Below are positions 17,425 through 26,323 of a stretch of DNA of 64,000 nucleotides, piece after piece. The notes beneath the pieces were generated by a model. It saw only the letters and a program-made list of their open reading frames with translations. It searched no databases and had not been told where the DNA came from. The stretch is from positions 351,800-415,799 of the forward strand of contig JAIYCW010000017.1 in assembly GCA_027487815.1 (NCBI GenBank), in the 5' to 3' direction. Positions within the stretch are counted from its first letter, which is position 1. Every line of letters begins with the position of its first letter. The position numbers and the translations under genes were made by a program. This DNA is from Burkholderiales bacterium (GTDB lineage Bacteria > Pseudomonadota > Gammaproteobacteria > Burkholderiales > Burkholderiaceae_E).

Positions 17425-20271
17425 CTAGTGCGCAGCTTCCCAATTTGCGCCCCGGCCAATCCCCACCTCCAACGGCACCGCCAAGTCAGCGACTCCCATC
17501 ATGAGCTCGCTGAGCTTGGCGCCCACAGCATCAGCTGCCCCGCTCTCTACCTCAAGCACCAATTCATCATGCACTTGCATGATGAGGCGGGCCGGCGCTT
17601 TCTCCGCTTGCAGCCAATCGTCGACCGCGATCATCGCAAGCTTGATGATGTCGGCAGCAGTGCCTTGCATCGGCGCGTTGATGGCTGCGCGCTCGGCGCC
17701 TTGCCTGCGCGGGCCATTCGGGCTATTAATTTCGGCGAGCCACAAGCGTCGCCCAAACACCGTTTCGACATAGCCGCGTTCATGCGCTTTGCGGCGGGTT
17801 TCTTCCATGTAGTTCGCCACGCCTGGATAACGCGCAAAGTAACGCTCGATATAGGTCTTGGCGGCATCGCGCTCAATGCCCAGGCTTGATGCCAACCCAA
17901 ATGCACTCATGCCATAGATCAAGCCGAAGTTGATGGTTTTGGCATAGCGCCGTTGCTCGCTCGAAACCTCTTCCAGACCAATCCCAAAAATCTCGGAAGC
18001 AGTGGCGCGATGTACATCAAGCCCTTGCGCGAAGGCCCGCAGAAGACTGACATCTTGCGAGATATGCGCCATGATGCGCAGCTCGATTTGCGAATAGTCA
18101 GCCGACATCAATACGCAACCCGGCGGCGCAATAAAGGCCTCCCGTACGCGGCGGCCCTCAACCGTGCGAATCGGAATGTTTTGCAGATTCGGATCATTGG
18201 AGGCCAGCCGTCCCGTCACCGCCACTGCTTGGGCGTAGCTCGTATGCACGCGCCCGGTGCGCGGATTGATCATGCGCGGCAGCTTGTCGGTGTAGGTGCC
18301 CTTGAGTTTGGCAAGGCTACGATGCTCAAGCAACACCTTGGGCAAGGGGTAATCCTCCGCAAGTTTTGAAAGCACTTCTTCATCGGTGGAAGGCGCTCCC
18401 GAGGCGGTTTTTTTCACCACCGGCAAGGCCTGCTTTTCAAACAGGATTTCGCCCAGCTGCTTGGGCGAGGCCAGATTAAAAGGCTGCCCTGCGAGCTCAT
18501 GAGCCTGCACTTCGAGCGCCTGCATGCGTTCACCCAAGGCTTGGGATTGCCGCGCCAATTGCTCAGCATCAATCAACACACCCGCGCGCTCCATGCGCTG
18601 CAAGGCTCGTGCGCTGGGCAATTCGATACGCTGATACACATCGAGCAAGCCGGCGTCAGCAGCCACACGTGGATATAGCGTTCGATGCAAATGCATGGTG
18701 ACTTCAGAGTCTTCTGCCGCGTAGCGCGTGGCCACATCAATCGAGACCTGGTCAAAGCAAATCTGCGAAGCGCCCTTGCCAGCCACCTCCTCATACTTGA
18801 TCGTAGTGCGATTCAAATGGCGCAGCGCCAGCGAATCCATATCATGCGGGCGATGCGCTTCAAGCACATAGGATTCCAGCAAGGTGTCGTGCGCAATGCC
18901 CTGCAGGATCACACCATGATTCTCAAAAATGTGAGCATCATATTTAAGGTGTTGACCGACCTTCGCCGCATGGGGATCTTCAAGCCAGCCTTTGAGCTGA
19001 GCCAGCACTGCTTCACGATTCAGCTGATCAGGCGCGCCCGGATATCGGTGCGCCAGAGGAATGTAAGCACCAATGCCCGGTTCGATAGCCAGCGAAATGC
19101 CCACCAACTCGGCTTGCATCGCATCGAGTGAAGTGGTCTCGGTATCCACAGCCACCAGCGGCGCGGCCCGAATCATCGCGAGCCAATGATCCAATTGCTC
19201 CTGGGTGAGCACGCATTCATAACTGGGGGGATCGCTCGCTAATGGTACGGGCTCAAAAGGCACAGATTCAAACTGAGTCGCAGCAGTGCTGCGCTCACCG
19301 CTGGCCGAGCCAGTCAGAGTTGCAGTTACAGGCACGCGGGCTCCGCTTGGCGTCGCGCCATCCGTCGCCTGCAGACCCAGTCTTTCGTTGACCTCCTTGA
19401 GCCAGCTGCGAAACCCAGCTTTTTCAAACAAGGCCTTGAGCTCGGGCAATTGCTCACCGCTCAAACTCAAGCCTGGATCGAGCGATGTCACAAAGTTTTC
19501 CAGATCACAATCCGTTTTGACCGTCACCAGCTTTTTGCCGGTAGGCAACCAATCGAGCGCTTTACGCAAGTTTTCGCCCACAGCCCCGCCAATGTTTGCC
19601 GCATCGGCCACCAAAGCATCGAGTTTGTCGTACTGCGCTAACCATTTCGCGGCGGTTTTTGGGCCGACCTTGTCAACCCCCGGCACGTTATCCACCGTGT
19701 CGCCCACCAGGGTGAGGTAATCGACAATTTGATCCGGGCGCACCGCGAATTTATTCATCACCCCGGCCTCATCCAGCCGCTCGATCGATTTGCCGTCGCG
19801 CGACATGGTGTTGATCAGCACCGTCTTGGGATTGACCAGCTGAGCCAGGTCTTTGTCGCCCGTGGCCACGATGGTATTCATGCCTTGCGCAGCCGCCCGA
19901 TGAGCCAAAGTGCCAATCACATCATCGGCTTCGATGCCTTCAATCACCAGCAAGGGCCAGCCCAGCAAGCGGGTGAGCTCATAGATCAGCGGCACTTGGG
20001 CGCGCAGGTCATCGGGCATGCTGGCCCGGTTCGCCTTATATTCCGGGTACCATTCGTCCCTGAAGGTTTTGCCTGGCGCGTCGAAGATTACCGCCCCGAG
20101 GCGAGCTCCCTGGCCCTGTGCCGGATCGGTGCGCAAGCGACGCAACATGCCCACCATGCCAAACACAGCGCCTGTGGGTTCACCCTGCGGGCTACGCATG
20201 TCAGGCATTGCGTGAAACGCCCGATACAAAAAACTCGATCCATCGACCAGCAACAAAGTAGTGTCATTCAT
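17425..20271 (-). CDS. polA: DNA polymerase I
   Basis: This 948-residue enzyme is used in Okazaki-fragment processing and repair synthesis. Domains in order: 5'-3' exonuclease (about 1-290, starting with LLLVDGSSFLYRAFHAM), 3'-5' exonuclease-like (about 370-550, with AVDTETTSLDA in place of the classical motif), and the polymerase domain (from about 590). Polymerase motif A is in SADYSQIELR, the O-helix region is RRYAKTINFGLIYG, and motif C is QVHDELVLE. The start at 20271 matches the family N terminus. The frame runs on for 124 further residues upstream, without homology, opposite the LOG gene. The start codon shares bases with the start of the divergent LOG gene. Confidence 0.96.
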   Translation of the reverse strand: MNDTTLLLVDGSSFLYRAFHAMPDMRSPQGEPTGAVFGMVGMLRRLRTDPAQGQGARLGAVIFDAPGKTFRDEWYPEYKANRASMPDDLRAQVPLIYELTRLLGWPLLVIEGIEADDVIGTLAHRAAAQGMNTIVATGDKDLAQLVNPKTVLINTMSRDGKSIERLDEAGVMNKFAVRPDQIVDYLTLVGDTVDNVPGVDKVGPKTAAKWLAQYDKLDALVADAANIGGAVGENLRKALDWLPTGKKLVTVKTDCDLENFVTSLDPGLSLSGEQLPELKALFEKAGFRSWLKEVNERLGLQATDGATPSGARVPVTATLTGSASGERSTAATQFESVPFEPVPLASDPPSYECVLTQEQLDHWLAMIRAAPLVAVDTETTSLDAMQAELVGISLAIEPGIGAYIPLAHRYPGAPDQLNREAVLAQLKGWLEDPHAAKVGQHLKYDAHIFENHGVILQGIAHDTLLESYVLEAHRPHDMDSLALRHLNRTTIKYEEVAGKGASQICFDQVSIDVATRYAAEDSEVTMHLHRTLYPRVAADAGLLDVYQRIELPSARALQRMERAGVLIDAEQLARQSQALGERMQALEVQAHELAGQPFNLASPKQLGEILFEKQALPVVKKTASGAPSTDEEVLSKLAEDYPLPKVLLEHRSLAKLKGTYTDKLPRMINPRTGRVHTSYAQAVAVTGRLASNDPNLQNIPIRTVEGRRVREAFIAPPGCVLMSADYSQIELRIMAHISQDVSLLRAFAQGLDVHRATASEIFGIGLEEVSSEQRRYAKTINFGLIYGMSAFGLASSLGIERDAAKTYIERYFARYPGVANYMEETRRKAHERGYVETVFGRRLWLAEINSPNGPRRQGAERAAINAPMQGTAADIIKLAMIAVDDWLQAEKAPARLIMQVHDELVLEVESGAADAVGAKLSELMMGVADLAVPLEVGIGRGANWEAAH

Positions 20272-21019
20272 GTCCAGTACCAATCCCGATGCGCCTAAAT
20301 ATGTGCCGCAATTGCGCTCGATCACCAGCCCCGAGCGCTCCACCTCGCTCAAGGCGCGAGAGTCCTGGCACGTCCTGGGGATTGTCGCAGAGTTCGTTGA
20401 GGCCACTGAGAAGCTGGCCGATATTCGCCCGGCGGTTTCAATCTTCGGCAGCGCACGCACCAAGCCTGGCACGGAGTGGTATGAAACCACAGTGAATCTC
20501 GCGCGCCTGCTGTCTGACGCTGGGTTTGCTGTGCTGTCCGGCGGTGGCCCCGGCATCATGGAGGCGGCGAATAAAGGCGCCTTCGAGGGGAAATCAGCTT
20601 CCGTGGGGCTCAATATCCAGTTGCCTTTTGAGAGCTCGGGCAATGAGTATCAAAACGTATCGATCAGCTTTCGGCACTTCTTTCCACGCAAAGTCGCTTT
20701 TGCAAAATACGCCAGCGCGTTTGTGGCCATGCCCGGCGGCTTTGGCACGCTGGATGAACTCACCGAAGTGCTCACCCTGATCCAAACCAAGATGGGCCGC
20801 AAGATTCCTGTGATTCTGGTGGGCAGTGCGTTTTGGAGCGGGCTGATCCAATGGATGCGCGATCAGCTTGAGGGTAATGGCCTGATTTCGGCCGGTGATC
20901 TGGATTTGATTCAAATCATTGATGAGCCGCAAAAGGTCGTGGACGCGATCTTTGACTTTTATGAATCCCGCGGTTTTTCGCCTACTCAGGCTGACCGTGA
21001 GCGAATGCTTTATCTCTGA
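20270..21019 (+). CDS. LOG-family (TIGR00730) Rossmann-fold protein, putative cytokinin-riboside-5'-monophosphate phosphoribohydrolase type
   Basis: This is a 249-residue protein of the LOG (formerly 'lysine decarboxylase-like') family, which hydrolyses nucleoside 5'-monophosphates. The signature MPGGFGTLDELTE is present, preceded by SGGGPGIMEAANKGA, and both line the nucleotide-binding active site. The N-terminal 60 residues are longer than in short LOG proteins, as is common for the proteobacterial long form. The ATG at 20270 overlaps the polA start codon on the other strand. A GTG at 20261 or a GTG near 20306 are alternatives. The physiological role in this bacterium is unknown. Confidence 0.88.
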   Translation: MSSTNPDAPKYVPQLRSITSPERSTSLKARESWHVLGIVAEFVEATEKLADIRPAVSIFGSARTKPGTEWYETTVNLARLLSDAGFAVLSGGGPGIMEAANKGAFEGKSASVGLNIQLPFESSGNEYQNVSISFRHFFPRKVAFAKYASAFVAMPGGFGTLDELTEVLTLIQTKMGRKIPVILVGSAFWSGLIQWMRDQLEGNGLISAGDLDLIQIIDEPQKVVDAIFDFYESRGFSPTQADRERMLYL

Positions 21020-21028
21020 ACCTGAGCC

Positions 21029-21967
21029 ATGGCGGTCTTCACCAAAGTCTCCGAGCGCGAAGCCCAGCAATGGCTTACCGGCTATTCGCTTGGCGAACTG
21101 GTCAGGCTGGAGGGCATCGCTTCAGGTATTGAAAACACCAACTATTTTCTTGATACAACCCAAGGCCGCTACGTCCTCACTTTGTTTGAACGCCTGCGGG
21201 CCGATCAGCTGCCTTTCTATCTGGGCATGATGCAGCACCTGGCGCAAGAAGGTGTCGCTTGCCCGGCTCCGCTTGCCAACCGTGAGGGCGTGACCCTGGG
21301 CGAACTTAATGGCAAACCAGCCAGTATCGTGACCCGCTTGAACGGCAAGCCGCACATGGCGCCCAATGCTGACCATTGCGCGCAGGTGGGCAGCTTACTC
21401 GCCCAGATGCACCATGCCGCGTTGAGCTATAAGCCCCAATTGCGCAATCAGCGCGGGCTGCATTGGTGGCAGGAAGTTGCACCGAAGGTCATGCCGTTTT
21501 TATCCGTTGACCAGCAAGCTCTCCTGCAAGACGAGTTGCACGCCCAAATCAAGTTTGCGCAAACCCCGGGCTATGCCGCACTCACCATCAGTGCGGTACA
21601 TGCTGATCTGTTTCGGGACAATGTGCTGTTTGATGGCGATACTCTGGGCGGAGCGATTGATTTTTATTTCGCGGGCACCGATCGACAGCTCTTTGATCTG
21701 GCAGTCACCTGCAATGATTGGTGCGTTGAGGATGCCTCAGGTGCCATGAGTATTGAGCGTAAAGATGCCTTGCTAAAGGCCTATCAGTCGCAAAGCAACC
21801 AAGTGCCGGATGCGCATGCGTGGCCTTTGATGCTGAGGGCTGCTGCATTGCGCTTTTGGCTATCGCGCCTGTTTGACTTCCACCTCCCCCGGCCTGCGGA
21901 AATGGTGACCGCAAAAGATCCAGGCCATTTTGAGCGGGTGTTACGTGCCCGCCGTGAAGGACATTGA
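21029..21967 (+). CDS. thrB: Homoserine kinase, type II (aminoglycoside-phosphotransferase fold)
   Basis: This enzyme phosphorylates L-homoserine, the penultimate step of threonine biosynthesis. At 312 residues, it has the choline/aminoglycoside kinase fold and not the GHMP fold. The N-terminal lobe has GIASGIENTNYFL, and the catalytic loop is VHADLFRDNVLFDG with an IDFYFAG metal-binding segment. This ThrB2 form is the usual one in Burkholderiales. It starts 9 bases after the LOG gene and is followed by the BPSS1780-family gene after 2 bases, so the three are likely one transcript. Confidence 0.93.
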   Translation: MAVFTKVSEREAQQWLTGYSLGELVRLEGIASGIENTNYFLDTTQGRYVLTLFERLRADQLPFYLGMMQHLAQEGVACPAPLANREGVTLGELNGKPASIVTRLNGKPHMAPNADHCAQVGSLLAQMHHAALSYKPQLRNQRGLHWWQEVAPKVMPFLSVDQQALLQDELHAQIKFAQTPGYAALTISAVHADLFRDNVLFDGDTLGGAIDFYFAGTDRQLFDLAVTCNDWCVEDASGAMSIERKDALLKAYQSQSNQVPDAHAWPLMLRAAALRFWLSRLFDFHLPRPAEMVTAKDPGHFERVLRARREGH

Positions 21968-21969
21968 GC

Positions 21970-22752
21970 ATGTATGCCGCTAAAGTTCCTGTAGCCAGCG
22001 GGCGCCGCTGGGTAGGCCAGGGCTTCGGATTGTTTCGTAAAGCTCCTGCTGCAATTGGCGCGCTGACCTTTCTCTATCTGGTCACGCTGCTGTTCTCGGG
22101 CGTTTTGCCGGTGATTGGTGCTTTTGCTCCCCTTTTGCTCACTCCGCTATTGACAGTGGGCATGACCGATGCTGCGCGCCTTGTGGACCAAGGCGAATCC
22201 GGGGCCAAGATCAGCCCGATTCATTTGTTCCAGGTGTTTCGCCAACCCTCCATGATCAAATCACTCATCTTGCTTGGTGTGTTGAATGCTGCAGGCACCG
22301 TGCTTGCATTGGGTGCCGCTTCACTATTTGATAGCGGGGCCCTGTTTGACCTCATCATTGGCAGCATGAAGCCGGAAGACCCCCGCCTGCAAGATGGCAC
22401 GATCATCACCGGATTGATTGGCTTTATCGTCGTATACGCACCGCTTCAAATGCTCTTGTGGTATGCCCCCCTGCTAGTCGCATGGGAAGGTGTGGGAGCG
22501 TTGAAGGCCTGCTTTTTCAGTTGGGTCGCTGTGTGGCGAAACAAGTGGGCGTTTCTTAACTACGCGCTGTCTTGGATTGTGCTCGCCATTTCAGTCTCGG
22601 TGGTTTTGCAAGTCATCAACCGCGCAATGGGCGGCTCCAATGCATTGATGACCATGCTGTTGGTGCCCGCTTCTCTGCTGGTGCTGAGTGGAATGTATAG
22701 CTCCTACTGGCCTGCCTTTCGGGATGTGTTTCACAGCGAATCGCCCGAATGA
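21970..22752 (+). CDS. BPSS1780-family integral membrane protein
   Basis: This 260-residue inner-membrane protein has about six hydrophobic helices. It opens with a basic segment GRRWVGQGFGLFRKAP, which is typical of the uncharacterised BPSS1780 family found beside thrB in Burkholderiales. No catalytic motif is visible. The ATG at 21970 is chosen, two bases after the thrB stop. A TTG at 21964 is in frame but unlikely. Its end overlaps the MFS gene by four bases. The function is unknown. Confidence 0.85.
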   Translation: MYAAKVPVASGRRWVGQGFGLFRKAPAAIGALTFLYLVTLLFSGVLPVIGAFAPLLLTPLLTVGMTDAARLVDQGESGAKISPIHLFQVFRQPSMIKSLILLGVLNAAGTVLALGAASLFDSGALFDLIIGSMKPEDPRLQDGTIITGLIGFIVVYAPLQMLLWYAPLLVAWEGVGALKACFFSWVAVWRNKWAFLNYALSWIVLAISVSVVLQVINRAMGGSNALMTMLLVPASLLVLSGMYSSYWPAFRDVFHSESPE

Positions 22753-23903
22753 TGAATCCCGCTTTGGTGGTGTTGACCCTGGGCAACTTCACCGCGGGAA
22801 CGGGCGCACTACTCGTTACCGGCCTGCTTGATTCGATAGCATCAGGCGTTTCAGTCAGCATCCAGGCGGCTGGGCAACTGACCACAGCATTTGCAATCTC
22901 GGTCGCCATCTTTGGTCCCCTGCTAGCGACACTGACCAGTAAGCTTGATCGGCGCACTGCGCTCACTGCGGCGCTGGTAGTGTTTGCCGCAGGATGCGCC
23001 ACGAGTGCGATGGCAGCGGACTACTATTGGCTGCTGGCTTCACGCGTACTGACCGGTATTGGCGCAAGCCTTTACACCCCACAAGCTGCAGCATCGGCCG
23101 CACTACTTGTGCCTCCCGAACAACGCGGTAGGGCGATCACCACTGTGTTTGGTGGCTTCATCTTTGCCACCGTATTTGGCGTGCCAATTGGCACCTATCT
23201 GGGAGCCATGTTCGGGTGGCGGGAAGCGTTCGCGGTAGTTGTGGGGGTTGCCCTGCTCAACGCTGCGGTGCTCTGGCGCGTGATGCCGCCCAAGCTGATG
23301 GCTCCGAAGGTGGATCTAAGTGCCTGGGGGCAAATTCTTCGCAGCCCCGGGCTCATGCTTTTGATTGCTACAACTGGTTTGCAAATTTGCGGTCAGCTCA
23401 CCTTCTTCGTGTATCTCGCCCCCTACTTCAAAACCTCGCTCGCACTCACAACTGCTGGGGTGGGCTGGCTTTTTATGTGGTACGGCCTGGCCAATCTGGT
23501 GGGCAATACTGTGGTCGCCCGCAATATCGACCGGGTGGGTGCTGCGCGCTTGAGCAACCTCGGCATCGTGATCACTGCCGCCGCGATGGCCGCCTTCCTT
23601 TTTGGCTGGGGATCGCTGGCATTAACCATGTTGCTGTTGGCTCTTTGGGGCACCGCATCCTTTGCGATTAACTCGGGAATGCAGACTCGGTTAGTCGGGG
23701 CTGCACCGTGGCTCGCGCCTGCAGCCCTGCCCTTGAACTCCACCTCAATTTACCTGGGTCAGGCAGCGGGCGCCGCAATCGGTGGCTGGCTCGTATCCCA
23801 TGATCACTTGCGCAGCCTGCCCTGGGTCGGGGCCGTATTTGTTGTGATCGCGGGCTTGACCTCCTGGGCTGCCACGCGGCAGCCCGCACCTATCAAGCGC
23901 TAA
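22749..23903 (+). CDS. MFS transporter (AraJ/arabinose-efflux-like)
   Basis: This is a 384-residue, 12-helix major facilitator superfamily protein. The loop between helices 2 and 3 shows the family basic motif in modified form ([11 protein letters not shown]). A PQAAASAA segment and an [11 protein letters not shown] motif resemble the DHA1/AraJ efflux group. The substrate is unknown. Two ATGs in tandem open the gene, and the first overlaps the previous stop. The 3' end overlaps the ahpF 3' end on the opposite strand by 11 bases. Confidence 0.87.
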   Translation: MMNPALVVLTLGNFTAGTGALLVTGLLDSIASGVSVSIQAAGQLTTAFAISVAIFGPLLATLTSKLDRRTALTAALVVFAAGCATSAMAADYYWLLASRVLTGIGASLYTPQAAASAALLVPPEQRGRAITTVFGGFIFATVFGVPIGTYLGAMFGWREAFAVVVGVALLNAAVLWRVMPPKLMAPKVDLSAWGQILRSPGLMLLIATTGLQICGQLTFFVYLAPYFKTSLALTTAGVGWLFMWYGLANLVGNTVVARNIDRVGAARLSNLGIVITAAAMAAFLFGWGSLALTMLLLALWGTASFAINSGMQTRLVGAAPWLAPAALPLNSTSIYLGQAAGAAIGGWLVSHDHLRSLPWVGAVFVVIAGLTSWAATRQPAPIKR

Positions 23904-25482
23904 CAGCAGCCTCTTGCGTGGCCACCACGGGCTGGCGGATCAGGTGATCAAAGGCGCTTAGTGCGGCTTTAGAACCTTCGCCCGCAGCAATCACGATTTG
24001 CTTGTAGGGCACAGTGGTGCAATCGCCAGCCGCAAACACGCCAGGCACGCTGGTGTGGTTCTTGGCGTCCACAATAATCTCGCCATATCGGCTCAGTTCA
24101 ACCGAGCCTTTGAGCCATTCGGTATTGGGCACCAAGCCGATTTGCACAAACACCCCTTCCAGGGGCAAGTTAATCAACTCACCACTGGCGCGATCCTTAT
24201 AGCTCAGGGCATTAACCCGAGCGCCGTCCCCATGAATCTCCGTGGTTTGTGCATTCAGGATGATCGTGATGTTGGGCAGGCTTTGCAGCTTGCGCACCAA
24301 TACCGCGTCAGCTCGCAAGGCATCAGCAAACTCGATCAAAGTCACATGGCGTACCACGCCAGCCAGATCAATCGCCGCCTCCACGCCGGAGTTGCCTCCG
24401 CCGATCACTGCAACATGCTTGCCTTTGTAAAGTGGCCCATCGCAGTGCGGGCAATAAGCTACACCACGGTTGCGATACTGCTGCTCACCTGGCACGTTGA
24501 TTTCGCGCCACCGCGCACCGGTCGACACAATCACACTGCGCGCTTTCAGATTTGCGCCATTAGCCAAATGCAATTCGACCTGCCCGGCGTTGACCTCAGA
24601 GGTCTGCATTTTCTCCACTCGCTGCAAGTTCATCACATCCACACCATAGTGCTGCACTTGCGCTTCAAGCGCGAGGGCAAACTTGGGGCCATCGGTTTCG
24701 AGCACTGAAATATAATTTTCGATCGACATCGTGTCGTTGAGCTGGCCGCCAAAACGCTCGGCCACAATACCCACACGAATACCCTTACGGGCTGCATAAA
24801 CAGCCGCCGCTGCGCCTGCAGGACCACCACCCACGATCAATACATCATAGGGATCTTTGGCATTGAGCTTGATGGCATCACGGGCTTCGCTATTGACATC
24901 CAGCTTGGCGACAATTTCTTCGAGCAACATGCGGCCCGCACCAAAGACCTGACCACCGGAAAACACCATCGGCACGGCCATGACTTCGCGCTTTTCCACT
25001 TCGCTTTGAAACAATCCACCGTCAATAACAGTGGTTTTGATGCGCGGATTCAGAATCGCCATCAATGAAAGCGCCTGCACAACATCCGGGCAGTTATGGC
25101 AGCTCAGGCTCATGAACACTTCAAAATCATGTTCGCCCTGCAAACCACGAATGCTCTCGATCACATCGGCTTCCACCTTGGGGGGGTGACCACCTGTCCA
25201 GAGCAAAGCCAGAACCAGCGAAGTGAACTCATGGCCCAAAGGAATTGCCGCGAAGGTCACGCCCGTGCGCTCGCCTTGCTTGGCAATCACAAAAGAAGGC
25301 TTACGGCTGCCGGTGCCGGACTCATCCAGGCTGACCATATCGGAAAGCTCGGCGATTTCGGTCAACAATGTGCGCATCTCGGCCGCTGCAGCGCTGTCAT
25401 CCAGCGAGGCAATCAGGGAAATCGGGCGTTGCAGCTTGGTGAGGTAGGCCTGCAACTGGCCTTTGAGGGTCGAATCGAGCAT
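23893..25482 (-). CDS. ahpF: Alkyl hydroperoxide reductase subunit F
   Basis: This 529-residue NADH:peroxiredoxin oxidoreductase recycles AhpC. The N-terminal double thioredoxin-fold domain carries the redox pair C128/C131 (SCHNCPD). The thioredoxin-reductase-like part has a FAD-binding [10 protein letters not shown] at about 218, the disulfide C344/C347 (YCPHCDGP) and an NAD-binding GGGNSG at about 361. The C terminus has the FAD segment [13 protein letters not shown]. The start at 25482 has GGAG upstream and matches the family N terminus. The frame's 25-residue upstream extension is rejected. It lies 105 bases downstream of ahpC, in the same direction. Confidence 0.96.
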   Translation of the reverse strand: MLDSTLKGQLQAYLTKLQRPISLIASLDDSAAAAEMRTLLTEIAELSDMVSLDESGTGSRKPSFVIAKQGERTGVTFAAIPLGHEFTSLVLALLWTGGHPPKVEADVIESIRGLQGEHDFEVFMSLSCHNCPDVVQALSLMAILNPRIKTTVIDGGLFQSEVEKREVMAVPMVFSGGQVFGAGRMLLEEIVAKLDVNSEARDAIKLNAKDPYDVLIVGGGPAGAAAAVYAARKGIRVGIVAERFGGQLNDTMSIENYISVLETDGPKFALALEAQVQHYGVDVMNLQRVEKMQTSEVNAGQVELHLANGANLKARSVIVSTGARWREINVPGEQQYRNRGVAYCPHCDGPLYKGKHVAVIGGGNSGVEAAIDLAGVVRHVTLIEFADALRADAVLVRKLQSLPNITIILNAQTTEIHGDGARVNALSYKDRASGELINLPLEGVFVQIGLVPNTEWLKGSVELSRYGEIIVDAKNHTSVPGVFAAGDCTTVPYKQIVIAAGEGSKAALSAFDHLIRQPVVATQEAAVSA

Positions 25483-25512
25483 GGTGTACTCCAGGAGAAT
25501 ATTTTCAGGAAG

Positions 25513-25574
25513 GGGCGCTTCGGCAGTGCGATGCGCCCTAACCTCAAAACTCCACACTCATCTCAGCGATGAGT
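25513..25574 (-). terminator. Hairpin-forming ahpC-ahpF spacer (possible attenuator)
   Basis: Two inverted repeats lie between ahpC and ahpF. Read on the reverse strand, a 7-base stem ACTCATC/GATGAGT with a 5-base loop (25556-25574) is followed by GTGGAGTTTTGAG. A second 6-base stem GGGCGC/GCGCCC spans 25513-25538. The short U-run makes the first a weak terminator at best. A partial stop or RNA-processing site would set AhpC above AhpF, a common ratio (inference). Confidence 0.4.
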
Positions 25575-25587
25575 CTGAAACTTGAAT

Positions 25588-26151
25588 TTAGATCTTGCCG
25601 ACCAGATCGAGTGAAGGTGTCAGGGTCTTGGCGCCTTCATTCCACTTGGCAGGGCAAACCTGGCCTGGATTCGCAGCCACAAACTGAGCGGCCTTGAGCT
25701 TGCGCAAGGTTTCCTTCACATCACGCGCAATCGCGTTATCGTGAACCTCAGCAGTTTTGATCACGCCAGCAGGATTGATCACAAATGTGCCGCGCAGTGC
25801 GAGACCTTCCTCGTCAATATGCACATCAAATGCACGTGTCAGTTGATGGGTGGGGTCACCGATCAGGGGGAAACGAGCCTGGCCAACCGCTGGGGAAGTT
25901 TCGTGCCACACTTTATGAGCAAAATGGGTGTCGGTCGTGACGATGTACACCTCAGCATTAGCCGATTTGAAATGCTCGTAATTCTGGGCTGCGTCTTCGA
26001 CTTCGGTGGGGCAATTGAAGGTAAACGCTGCGGGCATAAAAATGAACACAGACCATTTGCCCTGGAGGGTTTGCTCGGTGATTTCAACAAACTTGCCGTT
26101 GTGGAAAGCTTGGACTTTAAAGGGTTGAACTTGGGTATTGATCAATGACAT
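25588..26151 (-). CDS. ahpC: Alkyl hydroperoxide reductase subunit C (2-Cys peroxiredoxin)
   Basis: This 187-residue peroxidase reduces H2O2, organic hydroperoxides and peroxynitrite. The peroxidatic Cys47 lies in FTFNCPTEVED and the resolving Cys166 in GQVCPAKW, as in typical AhpC1. The size matches E. coli AhpC. The start codon follows a GGACCTCTCC spacer. The 170-base region upstream contains an OxyR-like site (26255-26291), consistent with peroxide induction. Confidence 0.97.
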   Translation of the reverse strand: MSLINTQVQPFKVQAFHNGKFVEITEQTLQGKWSVFIFMPAAFTFNCPTEVEDAAQNYEHFKSANAEVYIVTTDTHFAHKVWHETSPAVGQARFPLIGDPTHQLTRAFDVHIDEEGLALRGTFVINPAGVIKTAEVHDNAIARDVKETLRKLKAAQFVAANPGQVCPAKWNEGAKTLTPSLDLVGKI

Positions 26152-26254
26152 GGAGAGGTCCTTTTAAAATTGGAAAGACTGCTTGCTTTCTCGCCGACCA
26201 TGGGACATGGCCGCCGCAGACCCGAAGCTTAGAGGCGGGGGTTCAATAGTGCCA

Positions 26255-26291
26255 ATCTTTTGTTTCTATCGGGCAAATAGGCTAAAGCAAT
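26255..26291 (-). promoter_or_regulatory. OxyR-like binding site upstream of ahpC
   Basis: The OxyR consensus is four tetranucleotides ATAG-CTAT-ATAG-CTAT spaced by 7 bases. Here the spacing is exact: ATCT (26255), CTAT (26266), ATAG (26277) and CAAT (26288). The two central elements are perfect and the outer two partial. It lies about 100-140 bases upstream of the ahpC start in the region expected for its promoter. No oxyR gene is in the window. The assignment rests on spacing, the perfect core and gene context. Confidence 0.6.
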
Positions 26292-26323
26292 CGATGGTCT
26301 TTATCCGACTCTGCGCACTGCGT

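Noticed and set aside
20272..20643. 124-residue N-terminal extension of DNA polymerase I
   Set aside because: The extra residues are antisense to the LOG gene and have no polymerase homology, while the family N terminus begins at 20271.
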